Assembly: GCF_006715635.1 (NCBI RefSeq)
Contig: NZ_VFNP01000001.1
Location: forward strand, 3,348,001 to 3,412,000
Reading direction: 5' to 3'
From: Streptomyces sp. SLBN-118
GTDB taxonomy: Bacteria; Actinomycetota; Actinomycetes; Streptomycetales; Streptomycetaceae
Length of the DNA: 64,000 bases
A program made the position numbers and the translations under genes. The notes under the pieces were generated by a model, which worked only from the letters and a program-made list of their open reading frames with translations, was not told the origin of the DNA and did not search any database. Numbering within the stretch: the stretch's first letter is position 1; the number at the start of each line of letters is the position of its first letter. Below are positions 1-9,130 of this stretch, in pieces.

Positions 1-1
1 A

Positions 2-127
2 CGGCCGCATCCCGTGCCGCCGGACGTGCTCGCCTCACAGCTGCACCGGTTCGTGCCGCCCTACCCCGGTCAGGCGCACCGCACCTGGTACATCGGGCCG
101 GGCGGAACCGTCGAGGAGGCGGTCTAG
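2..127 (+). CDS. C-terminal fragment of an unidentified protein (cut by window edge)
   Basis: Only the last 41 codons are inside the window, in the frame that ends at the TAG at 125-127. The visible tail contains QLHRFVPPYPGQAHRTWYI. The following gene begins at the very next base, so the two are very likely one transcript, and the GAGGAGG inside this tail (112-118) is the ribosome binding site of the downstream gene. I do not recognise the family. The Q-x3-F-x-PPYP pattern vaguely recalls the end of P-loop polynucleotide-kinase-like proteins, which would suit the RNA-repair gene downstream, but this is a guess. Confidence 0.55.
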   Translation, partial: RPHPVPPDVLASQLHRFVPPYPGQAHRTWYIGPGGTVEEAV

Positions 128-2995
128 TTGCGTACGAGCGACGAGATCTATCACCGGGTCCGCTGGGACCCTCGCTTGGATCCGGCCAGGTTCGTGATGG
201 GGATCAACCAGCGGGGCGCCACCCCCAAGCGGGTCCCGCTGCCCTCCTTCGTGCCCGGGGGCGAGATTCCGTGGCACCGGGTGCTGTTCTTCGAAGCGGA
301 CGGCGAGGTGGTCTGGGACCGGGCGACCGGGGTGGACCGGATCGACGCCTCGGACGCGGGCCGGGCGCGGGATCCGCGGCTCCTGCACGCGCCGTTCTTC
401 ACGGCCGGGACACCGCACGCATGGGACCCGGCCACGGAGAGGTGGCGGCCCGCGGACGAAGCGTCCCGGGCTTCCGCACCGACCGGGAGGAGCCTGCGCG
501 TACTGACGTGGAACACGCTGTGGGACCGCTACGACAGCGACCGCATCGACACCGCCCGGCGCAGGCCCCTGCTGCTCGCGGCCCTGGAAGAAGCGGACGC
601 GGACGTCATCGCACTCCAGGAGGTCGAACCCGGCCTGCTGGCCCTGCTTCTGCGGGCGCCGTGGGTCCGCGCAGGCTACACGCTGGGCTGCGACCCGCAC
701 GGCAAGGACGTCGACGACTGCGGGCTGCTGCTGCTCAGCCGGCTGCCCGTACGGGAGGCGGGACGCCACGAGTTCGGACCGCACAAGGCCGTCACCGCCG
801 TCACCCTGAAGACCGGCTCCGGCCCGCTCGTCGTGGCAGCGACCCATCTGAGCAGCGACCACTCCGAAGACGGCCCGGCCCGGCGGAAAGCCGAACTGGC
901 CGCTCTCGCCGAGGGACTCGGCGGGGTCGAGGGCGAACTGATCCTGCTCGGCGACTTCAACGACGGCGGCGAAGGACCGGCCCGAACGCTCGGGCTGCGG
1001 GACGCCTGGATGCAGGTGCACGGGCCGGACGACCGGACCCCCACCTTCGACCCCCGCGTCAATCCGCTGGCCGCGGTGTCCTCGCTGTCCGGCAGGGCTT
1101 CCCGTCTCGACCGGATCTTCCTGCGGGCCGGGAGGCCGGAGGCGACCCGGGCGGCCCTCCGAGGAGACGTTCCCACCCCGGAAGGGCTGTACATATCGGA
1201 TCATTACGGTGTGGAAGCGGACCTGACCCTCGGCGGGAGAGAACCCGCCGACGACCTCGCCGAAGAGGACCTCCCAGACGTCCTCGCCGTCGCGCCCTCG
1301 CCGCGCACCGCCCTGGCCTGGATCCCGCCCCAGGAGCTGTGGCCCTCGATCCAGCACATCCGCCGGGAACACGACCGGCAGATCCACCGATGGCCGCCGC
1401 ACGTGAACCTGCTCTTCGGTTTCGTACCGGAGTCGGACTTCGAACGGGCGGCCCCGCTGCTCGCCGCGGAGACGGCCGGGACGGCGGCGTTCACCGCCCG
1501 GCTGGAGGGAGTGCGCTCCTTCCGGCACCGGGAGGACTCCACCGTCTGGCTCGACCCGGCGGCGGCCGGCCCGGCGCCCTGGGCAGAGCTGCACCGCGCC
1601 CTGGCGCGGCGATTTCCCCGCTGCGGGGGCCGGGCCCCGCGCTTCACCCCCCATCTCTCCCTGGGCCGGACCCGGGATCCGCACACGCTCGCCACGCACT
1701 GCGCCGCCCTGCTCGACGGCATGTCGGCGCACGTGAGCGAACTGGTGCTGCTCTCGCGGCGGGGCGACGGGCCGATGCGGCCACGGGCCACGATCGCCCT
1801 CGGAACGGGCGAAGTGCGCTGGCTGCCGGACTCCCCCGGATCCCCCGCATCCCTGGAGGCCGTCACCGCCGAGCCCGTCACGGACGACGGGACCGCCAGG
1901 CGCCTCTCCGAAGCGCTGGCCGACGGAGTCGTCCACGTCGTCGGATCGCGGCGCATGGGCTGCGCCCCGGCCGGAGCGGACCTGGACCTGGTGGCGGCCC
2001 TGCCGGGCTCCGTCGACATGGCGGACGTCCGGGAGCGGGTGACGGCCGCACTGCCGGAGGCCACCCGGGTACGGGAGGTGACCGGCGCCCGGGTACGGGG
2101 CCTGCGGCTGCGCGTCGGTGACATCGACGTGGACCTGGTGGTCGTCGCCACAGGGGCGCTCGATCCGGACGAATCGGTGGCCCGCCGCGCCGAGTTGGGC
2201 GAGGCGGCCGCGATCGCTCTGAGCGCGGTGAGCGACGCGGACACGGTACGGGCCGAAGTCGGCGCCGATCAAGCCGCGTTCGCCCGGCTGGCCAGGCAGG
2301 TGAAGGCGTGGGCGAGGGCCCGCGGCCTCGACTCGGCCCCCTTCGGCGGACTGCCGGGCCTGGCCTGGTCGGTGCTCGCGGCCCGTACGACACGCGAGTC
2401 GGCCGGCTCCGCCGACGCCGACCGGCTGCGCGACTTCTTCGGCACCTGGGCCGCATGGGACTGGCGTGACCCGGTCGCCCTGGCGGATGCCGGTACGGGA
2501 CCACAGGGGGCCCTGACCGTCCTTACTCCCACCGCTCCCGTCCGTACCTGCACCGGGCAGGTCACCGCCGGCTTTCGGAACCTGCTCACCGACGAGCTCT
2601 ATAGGGCCTGGACCATCCTGGACACGGCCGCGGACACCGGCGCGGACCCCTGGCCCGAACTGCTGTCACCGCCGCCCCTGCACCGGCGGCACGCGGCGTG
2701 GGCGACGGTGACCGTACGCCCGGGCCCGGACGGGGAGTTCGAGGAGACCCTGGGCCGCGTCCGGGGCCGCCTGCGCGCGCTGCTCACCGCCCTGGAGGAC
2801 GCGGGGGCGGTCGACGCGCACGCCTGGCCCCGCCCGTACGAGACCGGCCCGGCGATCGCGCGCTACGCGATCGGCCTCGGCCGGGCGCCTGTGGACGCGG
2901 CCCGGCTCACCCGGATCGCCGACGGGTGGGGCCGGGGCCTGCACGGGGTCGAGGTGGCATGGGCGGAGTGCGGAGCGGTGCCGACCCTGCGCTGA
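128..2995 (+). CDS. Multi-domain RNA repair protein: MJ1316 domain, endonuclease/exonuclease/phosphatase, 2H phosphoesterase, poly(A) polymerase-type nucleotidyltransferase
   Basis: A 955-residue protein with four recognisable modules. Residues about 1-75 match the MJ1316/DUF504 RNA cyclic-end recognition domain (YHRVRWDP near the start, IPWHRVLFF later). Residues about 122-368 are an endonuclease/exonuclease/phosphatase domain ([26 protein letters not shown]). Residues about 385-560 are a 2'-5' RNA ligase-like 2H domain with the paired HVNL and HLSL motifs. From about 590 a nucleotidyltransferase follows, with a GSRRMGC signature and a DLDLV acidic motif, then a poly(A) polymerase/OAS-like helical region to the end. 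Such combinations are known for RNA end-healing proteins. It probably senses and processes 2',3'-cyclic phosphate ends and adds nucleotides. The start is TTG directly after the upstream stop, with GAGGAGG 9 nt before it. The substrate is unknown. Confidence 0.85.
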   Translation: MRTSDEIYHRVRWDPRLDPARFVMGINQRGATPKRVPLPSFVPGGEIPWHRVLFFEADGEVVWDRATGVDRIDASDAGRARDPRLLHAPFFTAGTPHAWDPATERWRPADEASRASAPTGRSLRVLTWNTLWDRYDSDRIDTARRRPLLLAALEEADADVIALQEVEPGLLALLLRAPWVRAGYTLGCDPHGKDVDDCGLLLLSRLPVREAGRHEFGPHKAVTAVTLKTGSGPLVVAATHLSSDHSEDGPARRKAELAALAEGLGGVEGELILLGDFNDGGEGPARTLGLRDAWMQVHGPDDRTPTFDPRVNPLAAVSSLSGRASRLDRIFLRAGRPEATRAALRGDVPTPEGLYISDHYGVEADLTLGGREPADDLAEEDLPDVLAVAPSPRTALAWIPPQELWPSIQHIRREHDRQIHRWPPHVNLLFGFVPESDFERAAPLLAAETAGTAAFTARLEGVRSFRHREDSTVWLDPAAAGPAPWAELHRALARRFPRCGGRAPRFTPHLSLGRTRDPHTLATHCAALLDGMSAHVSELVLLSRRGDGPMRPRATIALGTGEVRWLPDSPGSPASLEAVTAEPVTDDGTARRLSEALADGVVHVVGSRRMGCAPAGADLDLVAALPGSVDMADVRERVTAALPEATRVREVTGARVRGLRLRVGDIDVDLVVVATGALDPDESVARRAELGEAAAIALSAVSDADTVRAEVGADQAAFARLARQVKAWARARGLDSAPFGGLPGLAWSVLAARTTRESAGSADADRLRDFFGTWAAWDWRDPVALADAGTGPQGALTVLTPTAPVRTCTGQVTAGFRNLLTDELYRAWTILDTAADTGADPWPELLSPPPLHRRHAAWATVTVRPGPDGEFEETLGRVRGRLRALLTALEDAGAVDAHAWPRPYETGPAIARYAIGLGRAPVDAARLTRIADGWGRGLHGVEVAWAECGAVPTLR

Positions 2996-3054
2996 CCCCG
3001 GAAGCTGTTCCCGGGCCCCGCCCACCATGGACCTACGAGACGGGAGGAGCGGCC

Positions 3055-3456
3055 GTGACCGAACGCAAACCCCCAGGTGTCAGCTTCGAATCGTGGGTCG
3101 ACAAGCAGATCCGGGACGCTTCGGAGCGCGGGGACTTCAAGGATCTGCCCGGCTTCGGAAAGCCGCTCCCCGACGACACGGCTCCGTACGACGAACTGTG
3201 GTGGGTCAAGGGCAAGATGCACCGCGAGGGCGTCTCCGTCCTGCCGCCGACGCTGGCCCTGCGCAAGGAGGCGGAGGACGCGCGCGAGGCGGCGGGGCGG
3301 GCGGCGACGGAGTCCCGGGTGCGGCACATTCTCACTGAGATCAACGAGAAGATCGAGGCGGCGATCCGCAGACCACCGGCGGGGCCGCCGCCGGGGCTTG
3401 CGCCGTTCGACGTGGAGGCGGTCGTCCACGAGTGGCGGGCGGGCCGTTCGGGTTAG
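3055..3456 (+). CDS. DUF1992 (DnaJ-family domain) protein
   Basis: A 133-residue protein matching the DUF1992 family, small proteins annotated as DnaJ homologue subfamily C-like. The diagnostic stretch is FESWVDKQIRDASERGDFKDLPGFGKPL with the DLPGFGKPL core near residue 40, followed by LPPTLALRKEAEDAREAA and a charged helix. No J-domain HPD motif is present, so a genuine co-chaperone role is unproven. The GTG start at 3055 is chosen because GGGAGGAG lies about 5 nt upstream and homology begins here. The frame is open much further upstream but only as a shadow of the preceding gene, which ends 59 nt earlier. Its right-hand neighbour is convergent. Confidence 0.85.
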   Translation: MTERKPPGVSFESWVDKQIRDASERGDFKDLPGFGKPLPDDTAPYDELWWVKGKMHREGVSVLPPTLALRKEAEDAREAAGRAATESRVRHILTEINEKIEAAIRRPPAGPPPGLAPFDVEAVVHEWRAGRSG

Positions 3457-3540
3457 GCGGTGCGGGATGGGCGTCGCCTGCGGCTGGCCCTGTCCCCTAC
3501 CCGCCCTCCCCCTACGGCCTGGCGGCCGTGGGAGGTACCC

Positions 3541-3760
3541 CCATCCCGAACTGGGGGCAAGCCCCCAGACCTCCGAATGCGACCTTCGGCCGCATGTCCT
3601 CAAACGCCGGACTGGCTGAAGTGCGTGGCTCGGCCGCACATTCAGCCCCGCCGGCGTTTGAGGCGCGGGGTCTGGGGCGGAGCCCCAGTTCGGGATGGGG
3701 GAGGGCGGTAGGGGAACAGCCCCGCGCAGCGGCACCCCGCACCCCGGTCGACCCGCACCG
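3541..3760. repeat. Extragenic long inverted repeat (copy 1) between convergent genes
   Basis: The gene-free stretch 3457-3780 is mostly one long imperfect hairpin. The outer arms are CCCCATCCCGAACTGGGG and CCCCAGTTCGGGATGGGG. The inner arms are TCAAACGCCGG and CCGGCGTTTGA, with GGCTGAA and TTCAGCC. Modules such as CCTTCGGCCGCATG and CCCCGCGCAGCGGCAC recur in the copies near 36.8, 50.7 and 62.0 kb. It sits where a plus-strand and a minus-strand gene meet, so a two-way terminator role is likely. Confidence 0.8.
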
Positions 3761-3780
3761 CCCCGGCAACCGGCCACGCC

Positions 3781-5088
3781 TCAGCGCCGCGCCTGCGGCA
3801 ACGCCGGCAGCTTCTCGTCGTACAGCCACATACGGAACAGCCCGTCGAGCGGATGCTCCGAGTACCTCTGCGCGAGCGCGATGAACTCCTCCGTCGTCAC
3901 CACCCCGTACCGCCGCGTCGTCGTCCACTCCCGCAGCACCGCCACGAACGCCGCATGCCCGATCACCGTCCGCAGCGCATGCATCGTGAGCCCGCCCCGC
4001 TCGTAGAGCCGGTCGTCGAACAGCCGCCGCAGCCCGGGGTCGCCGATCCTGATGTCCTGCCGCATCATGGCGAGCCTGGCACGGGACTTGGCCGCGAGTG
4101 CCGCGGCCGAGGGCCCGCCAGAGACCTCGGACCAGAGCCATTCCGCGTATTTCGCGAAGCCCTCGTTGAGCCAGATGTGCCGCCAGTCAGCGACCGTCAG
4201 GCTGTTGCCGAACCACTGGTGGGCCAGTTCGTGCGCGATCAGGCGCTCGCTGCCGCGCCGCCCGTCGACATGGTTGGACCCGAAGATCGACAGGCCCTGC
4301 GCCTCGACGGGCACGTCGAGTTCTTCGTCGACCACGACGACGGCGTAGTCGTCGAAGGGGTACGGGCCGAAGAGGTCCGTGAAGGCAGCCATCATCTGGG
4401 GCTGCCGGGCGAAGTCGTGCTCGAAGCGCCGGAGCAGTTCGCGCGGCACGGCAGCGGGTTGCGGCACGCGTCCGGCGTGGGCGACATCGACCAGTTCGTA
4501 CGGACCGATCTGGACGGTCGCCAGATACGTCGCCATCGGCGCGGACTGTTCGTACACCCAGGTCGTCGTGGAGGCGCTGATCGAGCGGGAGGTCAGGGTC
4601 CCGTTGGCGACCACGGTGTACGGCGAGGGGGCGGTCACAGCGATCCGGTAGACGGCCTTGTCGCTGGGCCGGTCGTTGCACGGGAACCAGGAGCGCGCGC
4701 CACTGGGCTGGGAGGCCACCAGCGCGCCCTCCTCCAGCTGCTCCCAGCCGAGGTCCCCCCAGTCCCGGGTGCGGACGGGATGGGGGACGCCGGTGTAGCG
4801 CACCTCGACCGTGAACGCGGACCCGGCGCGCAGCGGCTTGGCGGGCCGGATGCGCAGTTTGTCGGCGCGGTGGGTGTACCGCGCCGGGCGGCCGCCGTCG
4901 ACGAGGACGCGGTTGATGCGGAACTGGCCGAGGTCCAGGGCCACTTCGGCCAGGTTTCGCTGGGCGACGGCGCTGATCCTGGCCCGGCCGGACAGGCGGC
5001 CGGTGTGCGGACGATAGTCCACCTCCAGGTCGTACTCCGTGGTGCGGTAGCCGCTGTCACCGTGCTGCGGCAGGTACGAATCCCTCAC
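3781..5088 (-). CDS. M1 family zinc metallopeptidase (aminopeptidase N-like)
   Basis: A 435-residue M1-type peptidase with the complete zinc site HELAH (residues 286-290) followed 18 residues later by the third ligand in WLNEGF (E309). The N-terminal half is the beta-sandwich typical of M1 enzymes. The exopeptidase GxMEN motif is degenerate: the equivalent stretch reads PVEAQGLSIFG, keeping the Glu but not the usual Asn. The protein is shorter than classical PepN (about 850 residues) and has no signal peptide, so it is probably cytoplasmic. The GTG at 5088 is preferred because homology starts with the SGYRTTEYDLEVDY beta-strand and GAGG lies upstream. It lies 55 nt downstream of the Pls-like NRPS on the same strand. 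M1 aminopeptidases are known polylysine-degrading enzymes, so it may degrade that product. Confidence 0.85.
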   Translation of the reverse strand: MRDSYLPQHGDSGYRTTEYDLEVDYRPHTGRLSGRARISAVAQRNLAEVALDLGQFRINRVLVDGGRPARYTHRADKLRIRPAKPLRAGSAFTVEVRYTGVPHPVRTRDWGDLGWEQLEEGALVASQPSGARSWFPCNDRPSDKAVYRIAVTAPSPYTVVANGTLTSRSISASTTTWVYEQSAPMATYLATVQIGPYELVDVAHAGRVPQPAAVPRELLRRFEHDFARQPQMMAAFTDLFGPYPFDDYAVVVVDEELDVPVEAQGLSIFGSNHVDGRRGSERLIAHELAHQWFGNSLTVADWRHIWLNEGFAKYAEWLWSEVSGGPSAAALAAKSRARLAMMRQDIRIGDPGLRRLFDDRLYERGGLTMHALRTVIGHAAFVAVLREWTTTRRYGVVTTEEFIALAQRYSEHPLDGLFRMWLYDEKLPALPQARR

Positions 5089-5143
5089 CGTGGTGCGCCT
5101 CGCGTTTCTTGCTGTCGTGCGTGTGCGTGTGCCCGAGTCCGGG

Positions 5144-8100
5144 CTACGGCTTCCAGGCCTCGATCGGATTGCCCAGCCAGCGGGTGCCCGCGGGCACCCG
5201 CTCCCCACGCATCACCAGCGACGCCGGACCGACCGCGGCGCGGTCGCCGACGACCGCGCCGGGCAGCACGATGCCGTGCGGACCCAGCGTCGCGCCGGCT
5301 CCGAGGACGACATTGTCCATACGCATGATCCGGTCATGGAAGAGGTGCGTCTGAACAACACAGCCACGATTCACACTGGCACCGCCGCCGACGGTGACCA
5401 GGTCGGCCTCCGGCAGCCAGTACGTCTCGCACCAGGCGCCCCGGCCGACGCGGGCGCCGAGGAGACGCAGCCACAGATTCATCAGCGGCGTGCCGCCGGT
5501 CGCGCCGACCAGCCACGGCACCGCGAGCACCTCGACAAAGGTGTCCGCGAGCTCGTTGCGCCATACGAACCAGGACCACAGCGGGTGCTCGACCGCCTTG
5601 AAACGGCCCACCAGCAGCCACTTCGCCGCGATGGCGACCAGGCAGGCCACCAGGCCGCCGGCGAGCAGCAGCCCGCCGGTGGACAGCACCGCGAGGCCGA
5701 CGCCGACGCGGGAGGCCAGCAGCACGAAGGCCGCCAGCGCGAGTACGGCCAGCGCCGCGCCGCACATGACCGGCACGATCCGGCAGAGCTCGACGGCCGC
5801 GCGCGCCCACATCAGCCGCTTCGGCGGGTCGAACGTACGGCTCTGGTCGCCCACTTCCGCCGCCCGGGGCAGCTTCATCGGCGGCATGCCGAGCCAGGAA
5901 CTGCCCGCCTTGGCGCGCTTCGGGGTCGACGACAGCACGCCGACCAGGCCCCGCTTGGGCACGGAGCGGCCGGCGGCCGTCATCCCGGAGTTGCCGAGGA
6001 AGGCCTTCTTGCCGATCCGCGCCTCGGCGATCCGCAGCCAGCCGCCGCCCAGTTCGTACGAGGCGACCATCGTGTCGTCGGCGAGGAACGCCCCGTCACC
6101 GACCGTCGTCATCGCGGGCAGCGCCAGCACGGTCGACGCCTCGACGCGGCGGCCCACCTTCATACCCAGCGCCCGCAGCCACACGGGCGTGAACAGGCTC
6201 GCGTACAGCGGGAAGAGATGCACCCTGGCCATGTCCATCAGCCGTTCCGTCGCCCACGCCTGCCAGGCGACCCTGCCGTGGACAGGGTGATGGCCCTCGC
6301 GCAGGCCGATGCTGAGCAGCCGCACACCGGCCAGGACGATCAGTGCATACGTGGCCATGGCGACTACGGTCGCGAGCGGGACGGCGATCAGTGCCGCGGT
6401 CAGCGCCTGCCCGAGGTCCGCGCTGCCCCGCGCGAACAGGCCGATGACGAGCAGGCCGGGAAGCGCCGCGATCGCGGGCAGCAGCCCGAGCAGCAGCGAG
6501 GTCAGCGAGTAGAGCCCGATCCAGCGGCGCCTGCGGGGCGGGCGGCCGTCGGGGAGACCGCGGTTGGCCTTGCCCTTGCGGGAGGCGGGTACGCCCGACC
6601 AGCGCTCGCCCGCGGGGACCGCGCCGGTCACGCCCGACCCGGGCGCGATCTCGGCCCGCTTGCCGATGCGTGCGCCGGGGAAGAGCGTGCTGCGGGCGCC
6701 GACCGTGGCTCCCGCGCCGATCCGGACGGGGCCGATGTGCAGCCGGTCGCCGTCGAGCCAGTGGCCGGACAGATCGACCTCGGGCTCGACCGCGGCGCCC
6801 TTGCCGAGCCGCAGCATGCCGGTCACCGGCGGAAGGGCGTGCAGATCGACGTCCTCGCCGATCCGGACGCCGAGAGCGCGTGCGTAGTAGGTGAGCCAGG
6901 TTCCCGCGAGGCCGGTCGCGCCGCTCATCTCGGCGAGCCGTTCCGCGGTCCAAAGGCGCAGGTGGACACTGCCGCCGCGCGGATACGTACCCGGGCGCAG
7001 GCCCCGCAGCAGCAGCCGGGCACCGCCCGCGGCGATCACGATCCGGCCTGCCGGGCTGACGAAGAGCAGCCAGCCGAGCGCCACCCACCACCAGGAAACG
7101 GTCGGGGCCCAGGGCCCGCCGATCAGATCGCTCACCGCGGCGGCGACCACGCCCCAGCGCAGCCCGGCCACCGCGAACAGCGGCAGCATGAGCAGTGTCT
7201 GCGCGACTGCGGTGCGGCGCGGCACCGGCTGGATGTCACGGGCTTCGGCCGCGCCCGCGGAGGATGCCTCCAGCGTCCGGGCGAGCGCGCCGAGGGTCGG
7301 GTTCTGGTAGATGTCGCCGACCGAGCCGGCGGCGAACCGCTCCCGGATCCGCGACACGAGCTGGGCGGCGGCGAGACTGCCGCCCCCGCTCGCGAAGAAG
7401 TCGGCGTCGGGCCCGCTCACCGGCGCTCCGAGCAGCTCGGTCCACTGCTCGGCCAGCCAGGCCTCGGTCTCGGTGAACTCGGCCGCTTCCGTGTCCGGGC
7501 TCTCGACGGCGGGCAGCGGCCAGGGCAGTGCGGCCCTGTCGACCTTGCCCGAGGTCCGGGTGGGAAGGGTGTCCACGACGGCGACCAGCGGCACGAGCGC
7601 GGCGGGCAGCTCCTTGCGGAGCCGTGCAATGGCGTCGGCGGGGTCGAAGGCCACGGTGTCGAGGGGCAGGGCGTCGAGGGGCCCGCTGTCGCGAGGCACG
7701 GTGTCGAGAGGCAGGGCGTCACCGGCCACGTCGACCGCGTCAGGGGCGGCGTCCTCCGCCGGCCCGCTCGGGACCACGTATCCCACCAGTAGCTGATGCC
7801 CCGCGCCGGTCGTCCGGACCGCCGCCGCCGCGCCCCGGACGCCGGGGAGCGACTGCAGCGCCGCGTCGATCTCGCCGAGTTCGATACGGCGCCCGCCGAG
7901 CTTGATCTGCTCGTCCGCGCGGCCCATGAACAGCAGGCCCTCCGCCTCCGCCTTGACCAGGTCGCCGCTGCGGTAGGCGCGGTCCCATCCGAGGGCGGGC
8001 AGGGGGGCGTACTTCTCTGCGTCCTTCTTGGCATCCAGGTAGCGGGCGAGGCCCACGCCGCCGATGACCAGTTCGCCACTCTCGCCCAGGGGCACGACCT

Positions 8101-9130
8101 CGCCGCGGGCGTCCACGACGGCGAGCTCCCAGCCGTCGAGCGGCAGCCCGATCCGTACCGGCCCCTCGCCGGTCAGCGGTGCCGCGCAGGCGACGACGGT
8201 GGCCTCGGTCGGGCCGTAGGTGTTCCAGACCTCACGGCCCGGGACAGCCATCCGCTCGGCCAGCTCGAGCGGGCAGGCCTCGCCGCCGAAGATCAGCAGA
8301 CGTACGTCGTCGAGCGCCTCGGCGGGCCAGAGCGCCGCGAGAGTGGGCACCGTCGACACGACGGTGATGCGCTGCTCGACCAGCCAGGGGCCGAGGTCGA
8401 GGCCGGTGCGTACGAGGGAGCGGGGGGAGGAAACGAGGCAGGCGCCGTGCCGCCAGGCGAGCCACATCTCCTCGCAGGAGGCGTCGAAGGCGACGGAGAG
8501 CCCCGCGAGCACACGGTCGCCGGGGGCGAGCGGCTCCTGGGCCAGGAAGAGGCGGGCCTCGGCGTCGACGAACGCGGCGGCGTTGCGGTGGGTGACGGCG
8601 ACGCCCTTGGGCTTGCCGGTGGAGCCGGAGGTGAAGATGATCCACGCGTCGTCGTCGGGCCCCGGCCGGCGGCCGGTGTCGCCGCCGCAGGCCCCGAGCG
8701 GCGTGATCTCCCGGCCCGTGCCGATGACGGCGCTCACGGCGGCCTCGGTGAAGACGAGCTCTGCCCGCTCGTCGGGGTCCTCGGCGTCGACCGGGACATA
8801 GGCCGCGCCGGCCGCGAGGACGGCGAGGATCGAGACGTACAGGTCGGCGGTGCCGGACGGAACGCGTACACCGACGCGGTCGCCGATGCCTATTCCGGCC
8901 TCGCACAGGCGGGCTCGCAGCGCATCGACCTCGTCGAGGAGGGTGCGGTAGCTGAGGGGCGCTTCACCGTCGTCGACGGCGAGTGCATCCGGGTGACGGC
9001 GTGCGCTCTCGTCGAGAATGTCGAGGAGGGTGCGCTCACTGGCGGCGGCGCCGGCGGTGAACAGCGCGGGCGGGGGCGCATCGTCGAGCAGCGGATCGAG
9101 AAGAGCCGGCGACTCCGGGGCCACGGTCAT
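5144..9130 (-). CDS. Pls/PosA-family non-ribosomal peptide synthetase (adenylation, carrier, membrane-embedded tandem terminal domains)
   Basis: A 1328-residue membrane-bound synthetase, close in length and layout to epsilon-poly-L-lysine synthetase (about 1319 residues). An adenylation domain comes first: IIFTSGSTGKPKG near 164, FDASCEEMW near 215, NTYGPTEATVV near 303, GKVDRAALP near 528. A carrier domain follows (DFFASGGGSL, phosphopantetheine Ser585). Three pairs of hydrophobic segments (about 645-700, 870-940 and 1115-1175) alternate with three soluble left-handed-helix-like domains. There is no thioesterase and no canonical HHxxxDG condensation motif, as expected for this family, which iteratively links one amino acid. 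The substrate cannot be read safely, although the sequence resembles lysine-activating Pls. The ATG overlaps the stop of a leader frame (ATGA), supporting this start over the in-frame GTG at 9139. A short internal duplication of DALPLDTV precedes the last adenylation motif. Confidence 0.88.
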   Translation of the reverse strand: MTVAPESPALLDPLLDDAPPPALFTAGAAASERTLLDILDESARRHPDALAVDDGEAPLSYRTLLDEVDALRARLCEAGIGIGDRVGVRVPSGTADLYVSILAVLAAGAAYVPVDAEDPDERAELVFTEAAVSAVIGTGREITPLGACGGDTGRRPGPDDDAWIIFTSGSTGKPKGVAVTHRNAAAFVDAEARLFLAQEPLAPGDRVLAGLSVAFDASCEEMWLAWRHGACLVSSPRSLVRTGLDLGPWLVEQRITVVSTVPTLAALWPAEALDDVRLLIFGGEACPLELAERMAVPGREVWNTYGPTEATVVACAAPLTGEGPVRIGLPLDGWELAVVDARGEVVPLGESGELVIGGVGLARYLDAKKDAEKYAPLPALGWDRAYRSGDLVKAEAEGLLFMGRADEQIKLGGRRIELGEIDAALQSLPGVRGAAAAVRTTGAGHQLLVGYVVPSGPAEDAAPDAVDVAGDALPLDTVPRDSGPLDALPLDTVAFDPADAIARLRKELPAALVPLVAVVDTLPTRTSGKVDRAALPWPLPAVESPDTEAAEFTETEAWLAEQWTELLGAPVSGPDADFFASGGGSLAAAQLVSRIRERFAAGSVGDIYQNPTLGALARTLEASSAGAAEARDIQPVPRRTAVAQTLLMLPLFAVAGLRWGVVAAAVSDLIGGPWAPTVSWWWVALGWLLFVSPAGRIVIAAGGARLLLRGLRPGTYPRGGSVHLRLWTAERLAEMSGATGLAGTWLTYYARALGVRIGEDVDLHALPPVTGMLRLGKGAAVEPEVDLSGHWLDGDRLHIGPVRIGAGATVGARSTLFPGARIGKRAEIAPGSGVTGAVPAGERWSGVPASRKGKANRGLPDGRPPRRRRWIGLYSLTSLLLGLLPAIAALPGLLVIGLFARGSADLGQALTAALIAVPLATVVAMATYALIVLAGVRLLSIGLREGHHPVHGRVAWQAWATERLMDMARVHLFPLYASLFTPVWLRALGMKVGRRVEASTVLALPAMTTVGDGAFLADDTMVASYELGGGWLRIAEARIGKKAFLGNSGMTAAGRSVPKRGLVGVLSSTPKRAKAGSSWLGMPPMKLPRAAEVGDQSRTFDPPKRLMWARAAVELCRIVPVMCGAALAVLALAAFVLLASRVGVGLAVLSTGGLLLAGGLVACLVAIAAKWLLVGRFKAVEHPLWSWFVWRNELADTFVEVLAVPWLVGATGGTPLMNLWLRLLGARVGRGAWCETYWLPEADLVTVGGGASVNRGCVVQTHLFHDRIMRMDNVVLGAGATLGPHGIVLPGAVVGDRAAVGPASLVMRGERVPAGTRWLGNPIEAWKP

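Noticed and set aside
5090..7792. A 900-codon open frame antisense to the NRPS
   Set aside because: It has an unnatural composition (very rich in Arg, Gly, Gln and Pro), no ribosome binding site, and is a typical high-GC shadow of a real gene.
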